Assembly: GCF_004343305.1 (NCBI RefSeq)
Contig: NZ_SMAF01000002.1
Coordinates: 16,129-80,128 of the forward strand
Origin: Pseudofulvimonas gallinarii
GTDB taxonomy: Bacteria; Pseudomonadota; Gammaproteobacteria; Xanthomonadales; UBA2363
DNA length: 64,000 bases
Direction of reading: 5' to 3'
The number at the start of each line of letters is the position of its first letter. Position 1 is the first letter of the stretch. Below the pieces are notes generated by a model that made no database searches, was not told the DNA's origin, and saw nothing but the letters and a program-made list of their open reading frames with translations. A program made the position numbers and the translations under genes. This document shows positions 18,243 through 25,737 of the stretch, one piece after another.

Positions 18243-19637
18243 TCAGTCGAACAGCTTGCCGGGATTGAGGATACCCGCAGGATCGAGCGCGGCGCGTACC
18301 GCCCGCATCAGCGCGATCTCGGCGTCGCTGCGCGTGCCGGACAGATACGGCTTCTTGACCAGCCCGATGCCGTGCTCTGCGGAGATGCTGCCGCCGACGC
18401 GCACCAGCGCCTCCGACAGCGCCTTCGTCACCTGCTCGCAGCGGGCGATGAACGCGTCCTGCGCCATGCCGTCCGGCGCCAGCACGTTGATGTGCAGGTT
18501 GCCGTCGCCGATGTGGCCGAACCAGACCACGTCGAAACCTGGGTAGTCGCGCTCGAACAGGTCCTGCATCGCGTGCATGAAGGCCGGAATGGCACTGATG
18601 CGCACGGAAATGTCGTTCTTGTACGGCTTGCGCGGCGCCAGCGCTTCGGTGATGCCCTCGCGCAACCGCCACAGCGCAGCGGCCTGCGCCTGGCTCTGGG
18701 CGATCACGCCGTCGCTGACCCAGCCCTGCTCCAGGCACTGTTCGAACACCGCCAGCGCGGCGTTCTGGTCGTCGTCACTGGCGGCATCGAACTCGGTGAC
18801 CACGTAGTACGGCGAGACTTCGGCAAATGGCGGCTGCGCTCCGTGGGCGACCACATGCGTGGCGCCGCGATCGTTGAGGAATTCGAAGGCCTGCAGGCGC
18901 AGATGGCTGCGGAAGGCACCGAACACGCGCATCAGCGCATCCAGTTCCGGCACCGCCAGCAGCATGACCTGCGACGGTGGCGGCGGATCGGTCAGGCGCA
19001 GCGTCGCCTCGACGATCACGCCCAGCGTGCCTTCCGAGCCGATGAACAGGTGGCGCAGGTCGTAGCCGCTGGCGTTCTTGACCAGTCCGCGGTTGAGTTC
19101 CAGCACCTCGCCTTGCGCCGTCACGACCTTCAGCCCGGCGACCCATTCGCGGGTATTGCCGTAACGGATCACCCGGATGCCGCCGGCATTGGTGGCGATG
19201 TTGCCGCCGATCGCACAGGAGCCGCGGGCGGCGAAATCCACCGGATACAGCAGGCCGTGGTCGGCAGCGGTGCGCTGCACGGCTTCCAGCGGCATGCCGG
19301 CCTGCACCGTCAGCAGTCGGTCCACCGGGTCGAAGTCCAGCGCCCTGTTCATGCGCTCCAGGCTCAGCACCAGCTCGCCTTTCGCGGCCACGGCGCCACC
19401 GGACAGGCCGGTTCGGCCACCCGAGGGCACCACGGCCACGCCATCGGCACAGGCCCAACGCAGCACCGCCTGGACGTCCTCGACCGAGGCCGGCAAGGCG
19501 ACGGCCAGCGGTGCCGGCGTCCAGCGCCGCGTCCAGTCCCGTCCGTAATGTTCCAGGTCGGCGGGATCGGTCTTCAGCACCAGACCGGGCGCCAGCCGCG
19601 CCAGCCGCGCCAGCGCCTGCAAACGGTAATCGCTCAT
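18243..19637 (-). CDS. FAD-linked D-2-hydroxyglutarate/2-hydroxyacid dehydrogenase
   Basis: 464 residues, homologous to D-2-hydroxyglutarate dehydrogenase and GlcD/D-lactate dehydrogenase. The PCMH FAD-binding domain shows VVPSGGRTGLSGGAVA and CAIGGNIATNAGGIRV. The C-terminal FAD-oxidase domain shows WFGHIGDGNLHINVLAP (metal-binding H-x-G-D-G-N) and SAEHGIGLVKKPYL. It is divergent from serA with 109 bp between starts, as in pseudomonads, where this enzyme reoxidises the D-2-hydroxyglutarate that SerA makes as a by-product. That context favours D-2-hydroxyglutarate over lactate or glycolate. ATG 19637 (MSDYRLQAL) is preferred to 19661. Confidence 0.88.
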   Translation of the reverse strand: MSDYRLQALARLARLAPGLVLKTDPADLEHYGRDWTRRWTPAPLAVALPASVEDVQAVLRWACADGVAVVPSGGRTGLSGGAVAAKGELVLSLERMNRALDFDPVDRLLTVQAGMPLEAVQRTAADHGLLYPVDFAARGSCAIGGNIATNAGGIRVIRYGNTREWVAGLKVVTAQGEVLELNRGLVKNASGYDLRHLFIGSEGTLGVIVEATLRLTDPPPPSQVMLLAVPELDALMRVFGAFRSHLRLQAFEFLNDRGATHVVAHGAQPPFAEVSPYYVVTEFDAASDDDQNAALAVFEQCLEQGWVSDGVIAQSQAQAAALWRLREGITEALAPRKPYKNDISVRISAIPAFMHAMQDLFERDYPGFDVVWFGHIGDGNLHINVLAPDGMAQDAFIARCEQVTKALSEALVRVGGSISAEHGIGLVKKPYLSGTRSDAEIALMRAVRAALDPAGILNPGKLFD

Positions 19638-19746
19638 GTCGTGAGAACCGGCTGAAAACACGCAGCCTGCCAGTGCTGCGGTGCGGCATCAAGTACGCGC
19701 TTCTGGCATAGTGTCCGCCCCCGCTCCACTGCCGCCTGCACCCGTC

Positions 19747-20982
19747 ATGGCAACGACCTCGTTTCCCAAGTCCGATATCCGCGTCCTGCTGCTGGAAGGC
19801 GTCAGCGCCAATGCGGTCGAGACCTTCCGGGCCGCCGGCTACGAATCGATCGACTACCACACCAAGTCACTGCCCGACGACGAGCTCAAGCAGCGCATCG
19901 CCGAGGCGCACATCATCGGCATCCGCTCGCGCACCCAGCTCAGCGCCGACGTGCTCGCGCATGCACGCCGCCTGATCGCGATCGGCTGCTTCTGCATCGG
20001 CACCAACCAGGTGGACCTGGCCGCCGCGCAGGCGGCCGGCATCCCGGTGTTCAACGCGCCCTACTCCAACACGCGCAGCGTCGCCGAGCTGGTGCTGGCC
20101 GAAGCCATCATGCTGATGCGCCGCATCCCGGAGAAGAACGCGCAATGCCACCGCGGCGGCTGGTCGAAGTCGGCCGCCGGCAGTTTCGAAGTGCGCGACA
20201 AGGTGCTCGGCGTGGTCGGTTACGGCCACATCGGCACACAGATCGGCCTGCTTGCCGAAGCGGTTGGCATGCGCGTGATCTTCCATGACGTGATCACCAA
20301 GCTGGCGCTCGGCAACGCGCGTCCCAGCGACGGCCTGGACGACCTGCTGGAGCGTGCTGACATCGTCACGCTGCACGTCCCGGAAACGCCGCAGACGCGC
20401 GACCTGATCGGCGCCGAACAACTCGCGCGCATGCGCAAGGGCTCAGTCCTGATCAATGCCTCGCGCGGCACGGTGGTGGATATCGACGCGCTCGCCGAGG
20501 CACTGCGCAGCGGCCACCTCGCCGGCGCCGCCATCGATGTGTTCCCGGTCGAACCGCAGGGCAACGACGATCCCTTCGTCTCGCCGCTGGCCGGCATGGA
20601 CAACGTCATCCTGACACCGCATGTCGGTGGCAGCACCCTGGAAGCCCAGGACAACATCGGCCGCGAAGTCGCCGCCAAGCTGGTGCGCTACAGCGACAAC
20701 GGCTCGACGCTGTCGGCGGTCAACTTCCCCGAGGTCAACCTGCCGGAACATCCGTCCAGCCGCCGCCTGCTGCACATCCACCGCAACCAGCCGGGCATCC
20801 TCTCGCAGATCAACGACGTGTTCTCAAAGGCCGGCGTCAACATCGACGGCCAGTACCTGCAGACCAATCCGACCATCGGCTACGTCGTGGTCGATGTCTC
20901 GGCCACCCGCGAGCAGGCGGACCAGCTCAAGGTCGCGCTGGCGGCGATCCCCGGCACCCTGCGCTGTCGCGCGTTGTACTGA
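19747..20982 (+). CDS. serA: D-3-phosphoglycerate dehydrogenase
   Basis: 411 residues, the length of the E. coli type with one C-terminal ACT domain. It catalyses the first step of serine synthesis. Motifs: IGIRSRTQLSADVL, the Rossmann NAD site VLGVVGYGHIGTQIGLLAE, LINASRGTVVDIDAL with the catalytic-Arg region, and the C-terminal catalytic His in TPHVGGSTLEAQ. The ACT domain (LLHIHRNQPGILSQINDVF onwards) binds L-serine for feedback inhibition. The ATG at 19747 matches the family N-terminus; 19681 would add a low-complexity extension. Confidence 0.96.
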   Translation: MATTSFPKSDIRVLLLEGVSANAVETFRAAGYESIDYHTKSLPDDELKQRIAEAHIIGIRSRTQLSADVLAHARRLIAIGCFCIGTNQVDLAAAQAAGIPVFNAPYSNTRSVAELVLAEAIMLMRRIPEKNAQCHRGGWSKSAAGSFEVRDKVLGVVGYGHIGTQIGLLAEAVGMRVIFHDVITKLALGNARPSDGLDDLLERADIVTLHVPETPQTRDLIGAEQLARMRKGSVLINASRGTVVDIDALAEALRSGHLAGAAIDVFPVEPQGNDDPFVSPLAGMDNVILTPHVGGSTLEAQDNIGREVAAKLVRYSDNGSTLSAVNFPEVNLPEHPSSRRLLHIHRNQPGILSQINDVFSKAGVNIDGQYLQTNPTIGYVVVDVSATREQADQLKVALAAIPGTLRCRALY

Positions 20983-21399
20983 GCTAACCGCCCATCGCAT
21001 GCACACCGCGCCATCCAGGCGCGGCGCGGCACCTTCTCCGGAGCTCGGGCATCCGGACCTTGAAATGGAAATCCGGGCTGGTCGCTGATCATAACGATGA
21101 CCACCAGTGGTCCGGCCCGCGAGCCGGACGGCGCAGCCCTTTGCCGCCAATCCTGCGGATCAGGATGCGGTGCAAAGTCAACCAACCCAATGATTCCTTT
21201 CACATTCGCCAGCCACCGGCGTGAAGGGGCTGAGTCTGTCATGCCCGCGCCGTCGCCGTGATAACGCATAACACTGCACGCTTGCCGGATAATCCAGGCG
21301 GCGTGCGGCAAGGCCGCGCGGCCAGCATCGTCGACGGGTATTGATTCCCTTGGGGATTTTGCGATTGACGCCTCCTGCCGAAGCCACTACAACAGGCGC
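20983..21399. other. Gene-free stretch between serA and the cassette cluster
   Basis: No ORF here reads like a protein, and in particular there is no tyrosine recombinase or IntI fragment on either strand. Hairpin-forming GC-rich repeats are visible (for example TCCGGCCCGCGAGCCGGA near 21110), but no promoter was identified with confidence. Confidence 0.5.
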
Positions 21400-21433
21400 T
21401 ACACCCCGTTTCGGGGTCGAACATTAGTTAGGC
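21400..21433 (+). other. Recombination site preceding cassette 1 (attI-like or 5'-truncated attC)
   Basis: Ends in the integron core triplet GTTAGGC (21427-21433, consensus GTTRRRY), preceded by an AT-richer stretch and a hairpin ACCCCG-TTT-CGGGGT (21404-21418). No partner RYYYAAC with complementary arms was found upstream. It may therefore be an attI-type site or a truncated attC. The first cassette gene begins 9 bases after it. Confidence 0.45.
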
Positions 21434-21441
21434 GGCAGACC

Positions 21442-21708
21442 GTGTCTGAGACGTCGTGCCCAGTATGTGAGTCCGCCCTCGGTTTTGAGCCTTGGCCAGA
21501 CGGCATCTCTTCGCACGAGATCTGTCCTTCCTGTGGAATTCACTTTGGGTACAACGACGCAAGGCCGGATCTGCGCCAGGCGGTCTATGCTGAGTGGCGG
21601 AATCAGTGGCATGCCTCTGGGCGTCGTCCGATCACGGGCGCTGAATGGCAACGCATCGCTACGCTGGTGATGCAGCGCGTCTTGGCAAAGGCCGAGGCAA
21701 ATTCATGA
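21442..21708 (+). CDS. Cassette-borne small zinc-ribbon protein
   Basis: 88 residues starting at GTG. Two CxxC-type pairs, C-P-V-C (residues 6-9) and C-P-S-C (29-32), form a probable zinc ribbon, followed by FGYNDARPDLRQAVYAEWRNQW and a C-terminal helix. Similar small 'hypothetical' zinc-ribbon proteins are known from bacterial genomes; the function is unknown. It starts 9 bases after a GTTAGGC site and ends 21 bases before an attC, the standard layout of an integron gene cassette. Codon use is less GC-biased than its neighbours, consistent with acquisition. Confidence 0.8.
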   Translation: MSETSCPVCESALGFEPWPDGISSHEICPSCGIHFGYNDARPDLRQAVYAEWRNQWHASGRRPITGAEWQRIATLVMQRVLAKAEANS

Positions 21709-21729
21709 CGCACGATCTAGGGCATTGCC

Positions 21730-21817
21730 GCCTAACACCTCGTTCGAGCGGACGCGGGGACGATAAAGTGCCAAGCCCATACACCGGCGTGCGCGCCGCT
21801 CAACTCAACCGTTGGGC
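21730..21817 (+). other. Integron attC recombination site 1
   Basis: 88 bp bounded by GCCTAAC (RYYYAAC) and GTTGGGC (GTTRRRY). The inner arms TTCGAGCGG (21743-21751) and CCGCTCAA (21796-21803) are complementary except for one unpaired C at 21745. This extrahelical base is a hallmark of folded attC. The GCCTAAC-ACCTCGTTCGAGC layout matches chromosomal-integron attC sites. Confidence 0.85.
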
Positions 21818-21828
21818 TTCTCTATCAA

Positions 21829-21938
21829 CTGGTCGCAAATTGGGGCTCGGTCGCCGATTGGGTATCTGGCATCGGCTCACTATCGGCGGCGTCGATAGCC
21901 GGAGCTGTCTCCCAGCAAGTAGCGCGGCATGCGCTAAC
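21829..21938 (+). pseudogene. Remnant ORF in cassette 2
   Basis: The 216-bp second cassette has no intact gene. One frame reads NWGSVADWVSGIGSLSAAS (from 21838), which looks like the N-terminal membrane segment of a small hypothetical protein family. However, no ATG/GTG in frame is available and the reading runs into the next attC. It is either a decayed cassette or one started from CTG 21829. I recognise no function. Confidence 0.35.
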
Positions 21939-22033
21939 CAATCAGTCAAGCGGTTTGGGGCCGCACCCTGCATGTTCCCGATCTTGTAACATACCGGGCG
22001 CGGCCCGAATGCCGCTTGACTGCGGCGTTAGGT
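21932..22033 (+). other. Integron attC recombination site 2
   Basis: 102 bp from CGCTAAC (21932-21938, one base off RYYYAAC) to GTTAGGT (22027-22033). Arms CAGTCAAGCGG (21943-21953) and CCGCTTGACTG (22012-22022) pair perfectly over 11 bp, and GGGCCGC pairs with GCGGCCC further in. The central part (~35 bp) is the variable loop. Confidence 0.8.
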
Positions 22034-22051
22034 GCCAGGAGGCACCGCCCC

Positions 22052-22567
22052 ATGATCGTGGAGAAAAGCAAGATCGTGCTCAAGGCCCACTGGTTTCTTC
22101 CGGTCGCCATGCTGGTGGTCGGAGGTGATCTCGTCCTGGCGCTGGCCGACTCGTGGTCGGATCCGGCGCTGCTTGAGGCCGGCCTGCTCTTTGATCTGGC
22201 AATCGTGCTGCCCGCACTCTACTGGTGGTGCTACAGGAAACGTGGCCGCGCTGCGCTTCTCAAGGCGGCTGCCCTGAGCTGCCTCGGCATCTGGGTCGCC
22301 GGTCATATCGTCCCGGACCAGCACCACGAGCTCATCAGCACGGTTGGCTTCGCTCGGTACGTCGGACTCGCCGTCCTGCTGGTCATCGAGCTCAAACTGG
22401 TCGTGGCCATTTATCGGGCAGCATTCTCAAGCAGCGGCGCCAACCCTCCCCTTTCGGCAGCCCAGGACGCCGGCATGCCTGAGTGGGCTGCTCGACTAAT
22501 GGCTTGGGAGGCATCGCTGTTGCGTCGCGGCTGGGAGTTGGTGCGTCGGCTGGTAAGGCTTCGCTAG
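22052..22567 (+). CDS. Cassette-borne multi-pass membrane protein, unknown function
   Basis: 171 residues with four to five hydrophobic segments (HWFLPVAMLVVGGDLVLALA, LLFDLAIVLPALYWWCY, LLKAAALSCLGIWVAGHIV, YVGLAVLLVIELKLVVAIY) and a basic C-terminal tail. AGGAGG about 9 bases before ATG 22052 is the strongest ribosome site in the cluster. It begins 19 bases after the GTTAGGT end of attC 2, as a cassette gene should. No attC follows it; a repeat-rich stretch takes its place. No family is recognised. Confidence 0.78.
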   Translation: MIVEKSKIVLKAHWFLPVAMLVVGGDLVLALADSWSDPALLEAGLLFDLAIVLPALYWWCYRKRGRAALLKAAALSCLGIWVAGHIVPDQHHELISTVGFARYVGLAVLLVIELKLVVAIYRAAFSSSGANPPLSAAQDAGMPEWAARLMAWEASLLRRGWELVRRLVRLR

Positions 22568-22590
22568 CACCTGACCGCGTGTAACAGTGC

Positions 22591-22841
22591 CGCGTGAATC
22601 GGTGGCAGGGACATTTCGCGCATTCCTCACAGCCCCGACTCCGTCATGCCCGCGAAGGCGGGCATCCAGTGAATGGTCGTGATGAGTCCGCACTCGATGC
22701 GCACCGGCCAATCCGGAAATGGCGACGTTCCCGCCACGCCACTGGACACCCGCCTGCGCGGGTGTGACGAGCGAGCACGGCGCGGTGAGCGCACGCGAGC
22801 CCGCTACCAGGGCGCGTGAAACGTGGCAGGGACATTTCGCG
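22591..22841. repeat. Pair of ~30-bp direct repeats flanking a palindromic element
   Basis: Copies at 22591-22620 and 22812-22841 share CGCGTGAA, a 2-3 base variable spot, then GTGGCAGGGACATTTCGCG (19 identical bases). They bracket the 129-bp element at 22643-22771. The stretch 22568-22892 contains no gene. Confidence 0.7.
22643..22771 (-). repeat. 129-bp dispersed palindromic repeat, copy A
   Basis: One end is a hairpin GTCATGCCCGCG-AAGG-CGGGCATCCAG type; the other is CTGGACACCCGCCTGCGCGGGTGTGAC, its inverted relative. Read on the minus strand it aligns over its full length with copy B at 38924-39052, including the internal ~75 bp (GTGGCG-TGGCGGGA... and TGGCCGG-GCGCATC blocks). Confidence 0.75.
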
Positions 22842-22892
22842 AGCCTGCCAATTGGGCTCGCTTTGTAGTGGCTGTCAGCGATGCTCGCGAGG

Positions 22893-23795
22893 TCAGCGGC
22901 GCCAGAAGCGCCAGCGGTGCCAGCGTTTGCGCAGCCAGCGGCCGGCGGGCGAACGCCATTCCAGTTCGGTAACGCGACCGCTGTCCCAGGCGTCGAGCAG
23001 CGACGGCAGTGGCGTCGCGTCGTTGCGCAGGTCGAACAGGAGGTGCCCATTGCGGTCCGCCGCCCCGGCGGCGTCGATAAGCGCGATGCCGGCCTGCTGG
23101 GCGAGTGCGCGCAGCAGCGGATCGGGCGTCGACACGGCTGACAGCGGGCTGTCGACCCGCCGTGGAAGGCGGCCGGCGCCGTGGAACCACAGGCCGTTGA
23201 TCGCCGGCAGCTTCGCCTGTTCCCGGCGGCGATTGAGCGGATGCTGCGCCAGCACGATCTGTGCTTCCGAGAACAGCCGCCGCCAGCGCCGGCCGATGGG
23301 ATCTTCCGGCCACAGCTCGAAGATGTCGCGACCGATGGCGTCGTCGGGCGGGGCCATCACCGGAAAATCCGGCACCGCGTTGCTGGCGAAGGCGCGCAGG
23401 TACCAACGTCCGGGCACGGGCGCACTCAGCTCGAAGCCCTCGTCGCCGAAGACGGGTGCCAGCGCCGCGACCAGCGCCTGCGCCTCATCGAGGTCCAGGC
23501 GCAGGGTCTGCGCGCCACAGCCCATCAGGCGCACGTTCGCCATCTCCGCGCGGAAATGCGCGGGATCGGCGCGCAGCCAGTGACGGTCCTCGGCATCGCC
23601 GGCGTCGATCTGTCGTGTCAGCGCTGCTTCCGGCCAGCCGGTAGGCGTGATCGCAAACAGGTCGTCGTACACCCGCGCGCCGCCGTCGGCCGCCGCCGGC
23701 CAGTGGTCGGCACGCGCCAGCACGGCGGCAATGCGCTGCGCCAATGCCGCATCGGGTTTCGACGGCGCCAGCACGATCAGTCGCGATCCGCTCAT
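22893..23795 (-). CDS. RpfE-like conserved protein (COG4255 type)
   Basis: 300 residues, cytoplasmic. MSGSRLIVLAPSKPDAALAQ begins a domain resembling cofactor-independent phosphoglycerate-mutase-like 'regulatory protein RpfE' of xanthomonads. MGCGAQTLRLD, FPVMAPPDDAIGRDIFELWPE and LPAINGLWFHGAGRLP are the recognisable blocks. The biochemical role of this family is not established, and the phosphoglycerate-mutase link is remote. AAGGAG lies 9 bases before ATG 23795 but abuts the upstream ATG 23804, so 23795 is the start. I am fairly sure of the family, not of the function. Confidence 0.7.
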   Translation of the reverse strand: MSGSRLIVLAPSKPDAALAQRIAAVLARADHWPAAADGGARVYDDLFAITPTGWPEAALTRQIDAGDAEDRHWLRADPAHFRAEMANVRLMGCGAQTLRLDLDEAQALVAALAPVFGDEGFELSAPVPGRWYLRAFASNAVPDFPVMAPPDDAIGRDIFELWPEDPIGRRWRRLFSEAQIVLAQHPLNRRREQAKLPAINGLWFHGAGRLPRRVDSPLSAVSTPDPLLRALAQQAGIALIDAAGAADRNGHLLFDLRNDATPLPSLLDAWDSGRVTELEWRSPAGRWLRKRWHRWRFWRR

Positions 23796-23943
23796 CGGAT
23801 CCATCTCCTTGGGACAGCCTGGGCGAATGGTGGTCGGCGCGGGATTCGCCGGTCAACCACGGCGGGGGTGGCGGCGCGTCCTGCGGTGCTGAAGCCAGCC
23901 CTTCAGGCGCGCGAGCCGGTCACGGAGATGCGCACGGCAATGC

Positions 23944-24546
23944 CTACAGCCAGCCCTTCTGGTGCGCCAGCCGGTAGGCCTCGATGCGATTGCCGACGCC
24001 GAGCTTGCCGATCGCCTCGCTGAGGTAATTGCGCACGGTGCCGTGCGACAGGTTCAGCTGCTCGGCGATTTCCTGGGCGCCGAGTCCTTCGCCGGCCAGG
24101 CGCAACACCTGGCGCTCGCGATCGGTGAGCGGATCGGATTCACCCCACGCTTCGACTGCCAGCTCCGGATCGATGGCGCGGCCGCCGCGATGCACGGTGC
24201 GCAGCGCATCGGCCAGCCGTTCGGCGGGGGCATCCTTCAGCAGGTAGCCGCTGACACCGGCATCGAGCGCACGACGCAGGTAACCGGCGCGTCCGAAGGT
24301 GGTGACGATGACGACGCGTGTGGCAAGGCCGTGCCGCTGAACGCGTTGCGCCAGTTCCAGCCCGGTCAGGCCGGGCATTTCGATATCGGTGACCAGCAGG
24401 TCGGGTTTGAGGTCGCGCAGCAGCCGCCAGGCCTGTTCGCCATCGCTGGCTTCGCCGACCAGCTGCAGGTCGGTCTCCAGCCGCAGCAGCGCGGCCAGCG
24501 CGCCGCGCACCAGGCCCTGGTCTTCGGCAAGCACGAAACGGATCAT
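23944..24546 (-). CDS. NarL/DesR-type response regulator
   Basis: 200 residues. Receiver domain with acidic pocket ED (residues 8-9), phosphoacceptor Asp in LLVTDIEMPG (~54), Thr in VVIVTTFG and Lys in GYLLKDAP. The C-terminal LuxR-type helix-turn-helix reads LTDRERQVLRLAGEGLGAQEIAEQL, broken here only by normal residues. It overlaps the kinase gene by ATGA. It likely controls the adjacent ABC transporter genes. Confidence 0.94.
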   Translation of the reverse strand: MIRFVLAEDQGLVRGALAALLRLETDLQLVGEASDGEQAWRLLRDLKPDLLVTDIEMPGLTGLELAQRVQRHGLATRVVIVTTFGRAGYLRRALDAGVSGYLLKDAPAERLADALRTVHRGGRAIDPELAVEAWGESDPLTDRERQVLRLAGEGLGAQEIAEQLNLSHGTVRNYLSEAIGKLGVGNRIEAYRLAHQKGWL

Positions 24547-25718
24547 GCCGCGCTCCGCCGCAGCGGCGTGACGTTGCCGCCGACCTCCTCGTCAGACGGC
24601 GGCAGCGGCAGGCGCACGACGATGCGCGTGCCCTCGCCTCGCGGAGAATGGACGGCCAGCGAGCCGCCCAGCGCCTCGATGCGTTCGGCCATGCCACGCA
24701 GCCCGTTGCCGGGTTCGCCGGCACCACCGCAACCGTCATCGACGACCGTCAGCAGGGCGACACCGTCTTCACAGCGCAGGCTGATCTCGACGGCGCGTGC
24801 ACGCGCGTGGCGATGGATGTTGGTGACCGCCTCGCGCACGGCCAGTGCCAGCGCGGTTTCCTGCGCCGGCATGAGTTCCAGCCCGGTGAGACTGTAAGTC
24901 AGTCCGACGCCGGCACCGTCGAGCAGCAGCCGCGCGGACGCCAGTTCGGGCTTCAGTGCCGCGGCGCGGATGCCGGTGACGGCGCGGCGCACCTGCGCCA
25001 GCGCTTCGCGCGCGACGCGCTCGACCTCGCCGATTTCCACCTGCGCGGCCAGCGGATCGCGCTCCACCAGCCGGCGCGCCAGTTCCGACTTCAGCGCGAC
25101 CAGCGACAGCGTATGGCCGAGCAGGTCATGCAGGTCGCGACCGATGCGTTCGCGCTCGGCGACCTGCGCCAGTCGCCGCACCTCGTCGACGGACAGGCGC
25201 AGCTCGGCGTCCTTGCGCATCTTCTGCATCATGTAGTAGTTGCCGACGCAGCTGGACGTGCCGACCAGCAGGGCGATGGCTGGCGACAGCCAGTGTCCGC
25301 CAAGCCACCAGGTCTGCAGCGCATACAGGCCGACCAGCAGCAGCAGCATGGCGATGGCGCGCGGCAGCGTGCGCGTCAGTCCGGGCAGGAAGCCGGCCGC
25401 ATAGATGAGGTAGGCATTGCCGAACGGATTGAACGGCGTCAGCGCGAAGCCGATCCCGGCGATGGCCAGCACCGCCAGCAGCAACCGCAGGCCGGACTGC
25501 CGGAACGCGAGGAAATACACGACCAGGAACGGCGCCATCGACAGCCACGTGGCGGCGACGCCGGCCGGACCCAGCCAGCCCGCGAACATCGGCAGCAGCG
25601 TGAAGCTGAGGTAGCCCAGCCACAGGATCGGCGCCCAGCCCAGCCCGCTCGACGGCGGCACGAGCCGGTCCCGCCAGCGCAGCGCCAGCGTTTTCAGGGT
25701 GCGCAGGTTCAACGCCAT
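24543..25718 (-). CDS. DesK-type membrane sensor histidine kinase
   Basis: 391 residues: about five to six N-terminal membrane helices (residues 25-165), then a HisKA_3 dimerisation domain with the phosphorylated His in DRHDLLGH-type sequence (ERIGRDLHDLLGHTLSLVAL). A HATPase_c domain follows, with AVREAVTNIHRHARA (N box), VDDGCGGAGEPGNGLRGM (G boxes). It is a DesK-like kinase probably sensing membrane state or an envelope-active compound. It is 19 bp downstream of the permease gene and coupled to the regulator by ATGA. Confidence 0.93.
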   Translation of the reverse strand: MALNLRTLKTLALRWRDRLVPPSSGLGWAPILWLGYLSFTLLPMFAGWLGPAGVAATWLSMAPFLVVYFLAFRQSGLRLLLAVLAIAGIGFALTPFNPFGNAYLIYAAGFLPGLTRTLPRAIAMLLLLVGLYALQTWWLGGHWLSPAIALLVGTSSCVGNYYMMQKMRKDAELRLSVDEVRRLAQVAERERIGRDLHDLLGHTLSLVALKSELARRLVERDPLAAQVEIGEVERVAREALAQVRRAVTGIRAAALKPELASARLLLDGAGVGLTYSLTGLELMPAQETALALAVREAVTNIHRHARARAVEISLRCEDGVALLTVVDDGCGGAGEPGNGLRGMAERIEALGGSLAVHSPRGEGTRIVVRLPLPPSDEEVGGNVTPLRRSAA

Positions 25719-25737
25719 CTGCTTCCGTTCCTGTTCC

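Noticed and set aside
21645..21989. 114-codon ORF spanning attC 1
   Set aside because: It starts inside the zinc-ribbon gene and reads through the folded attC site, so it is not a cassette gene.
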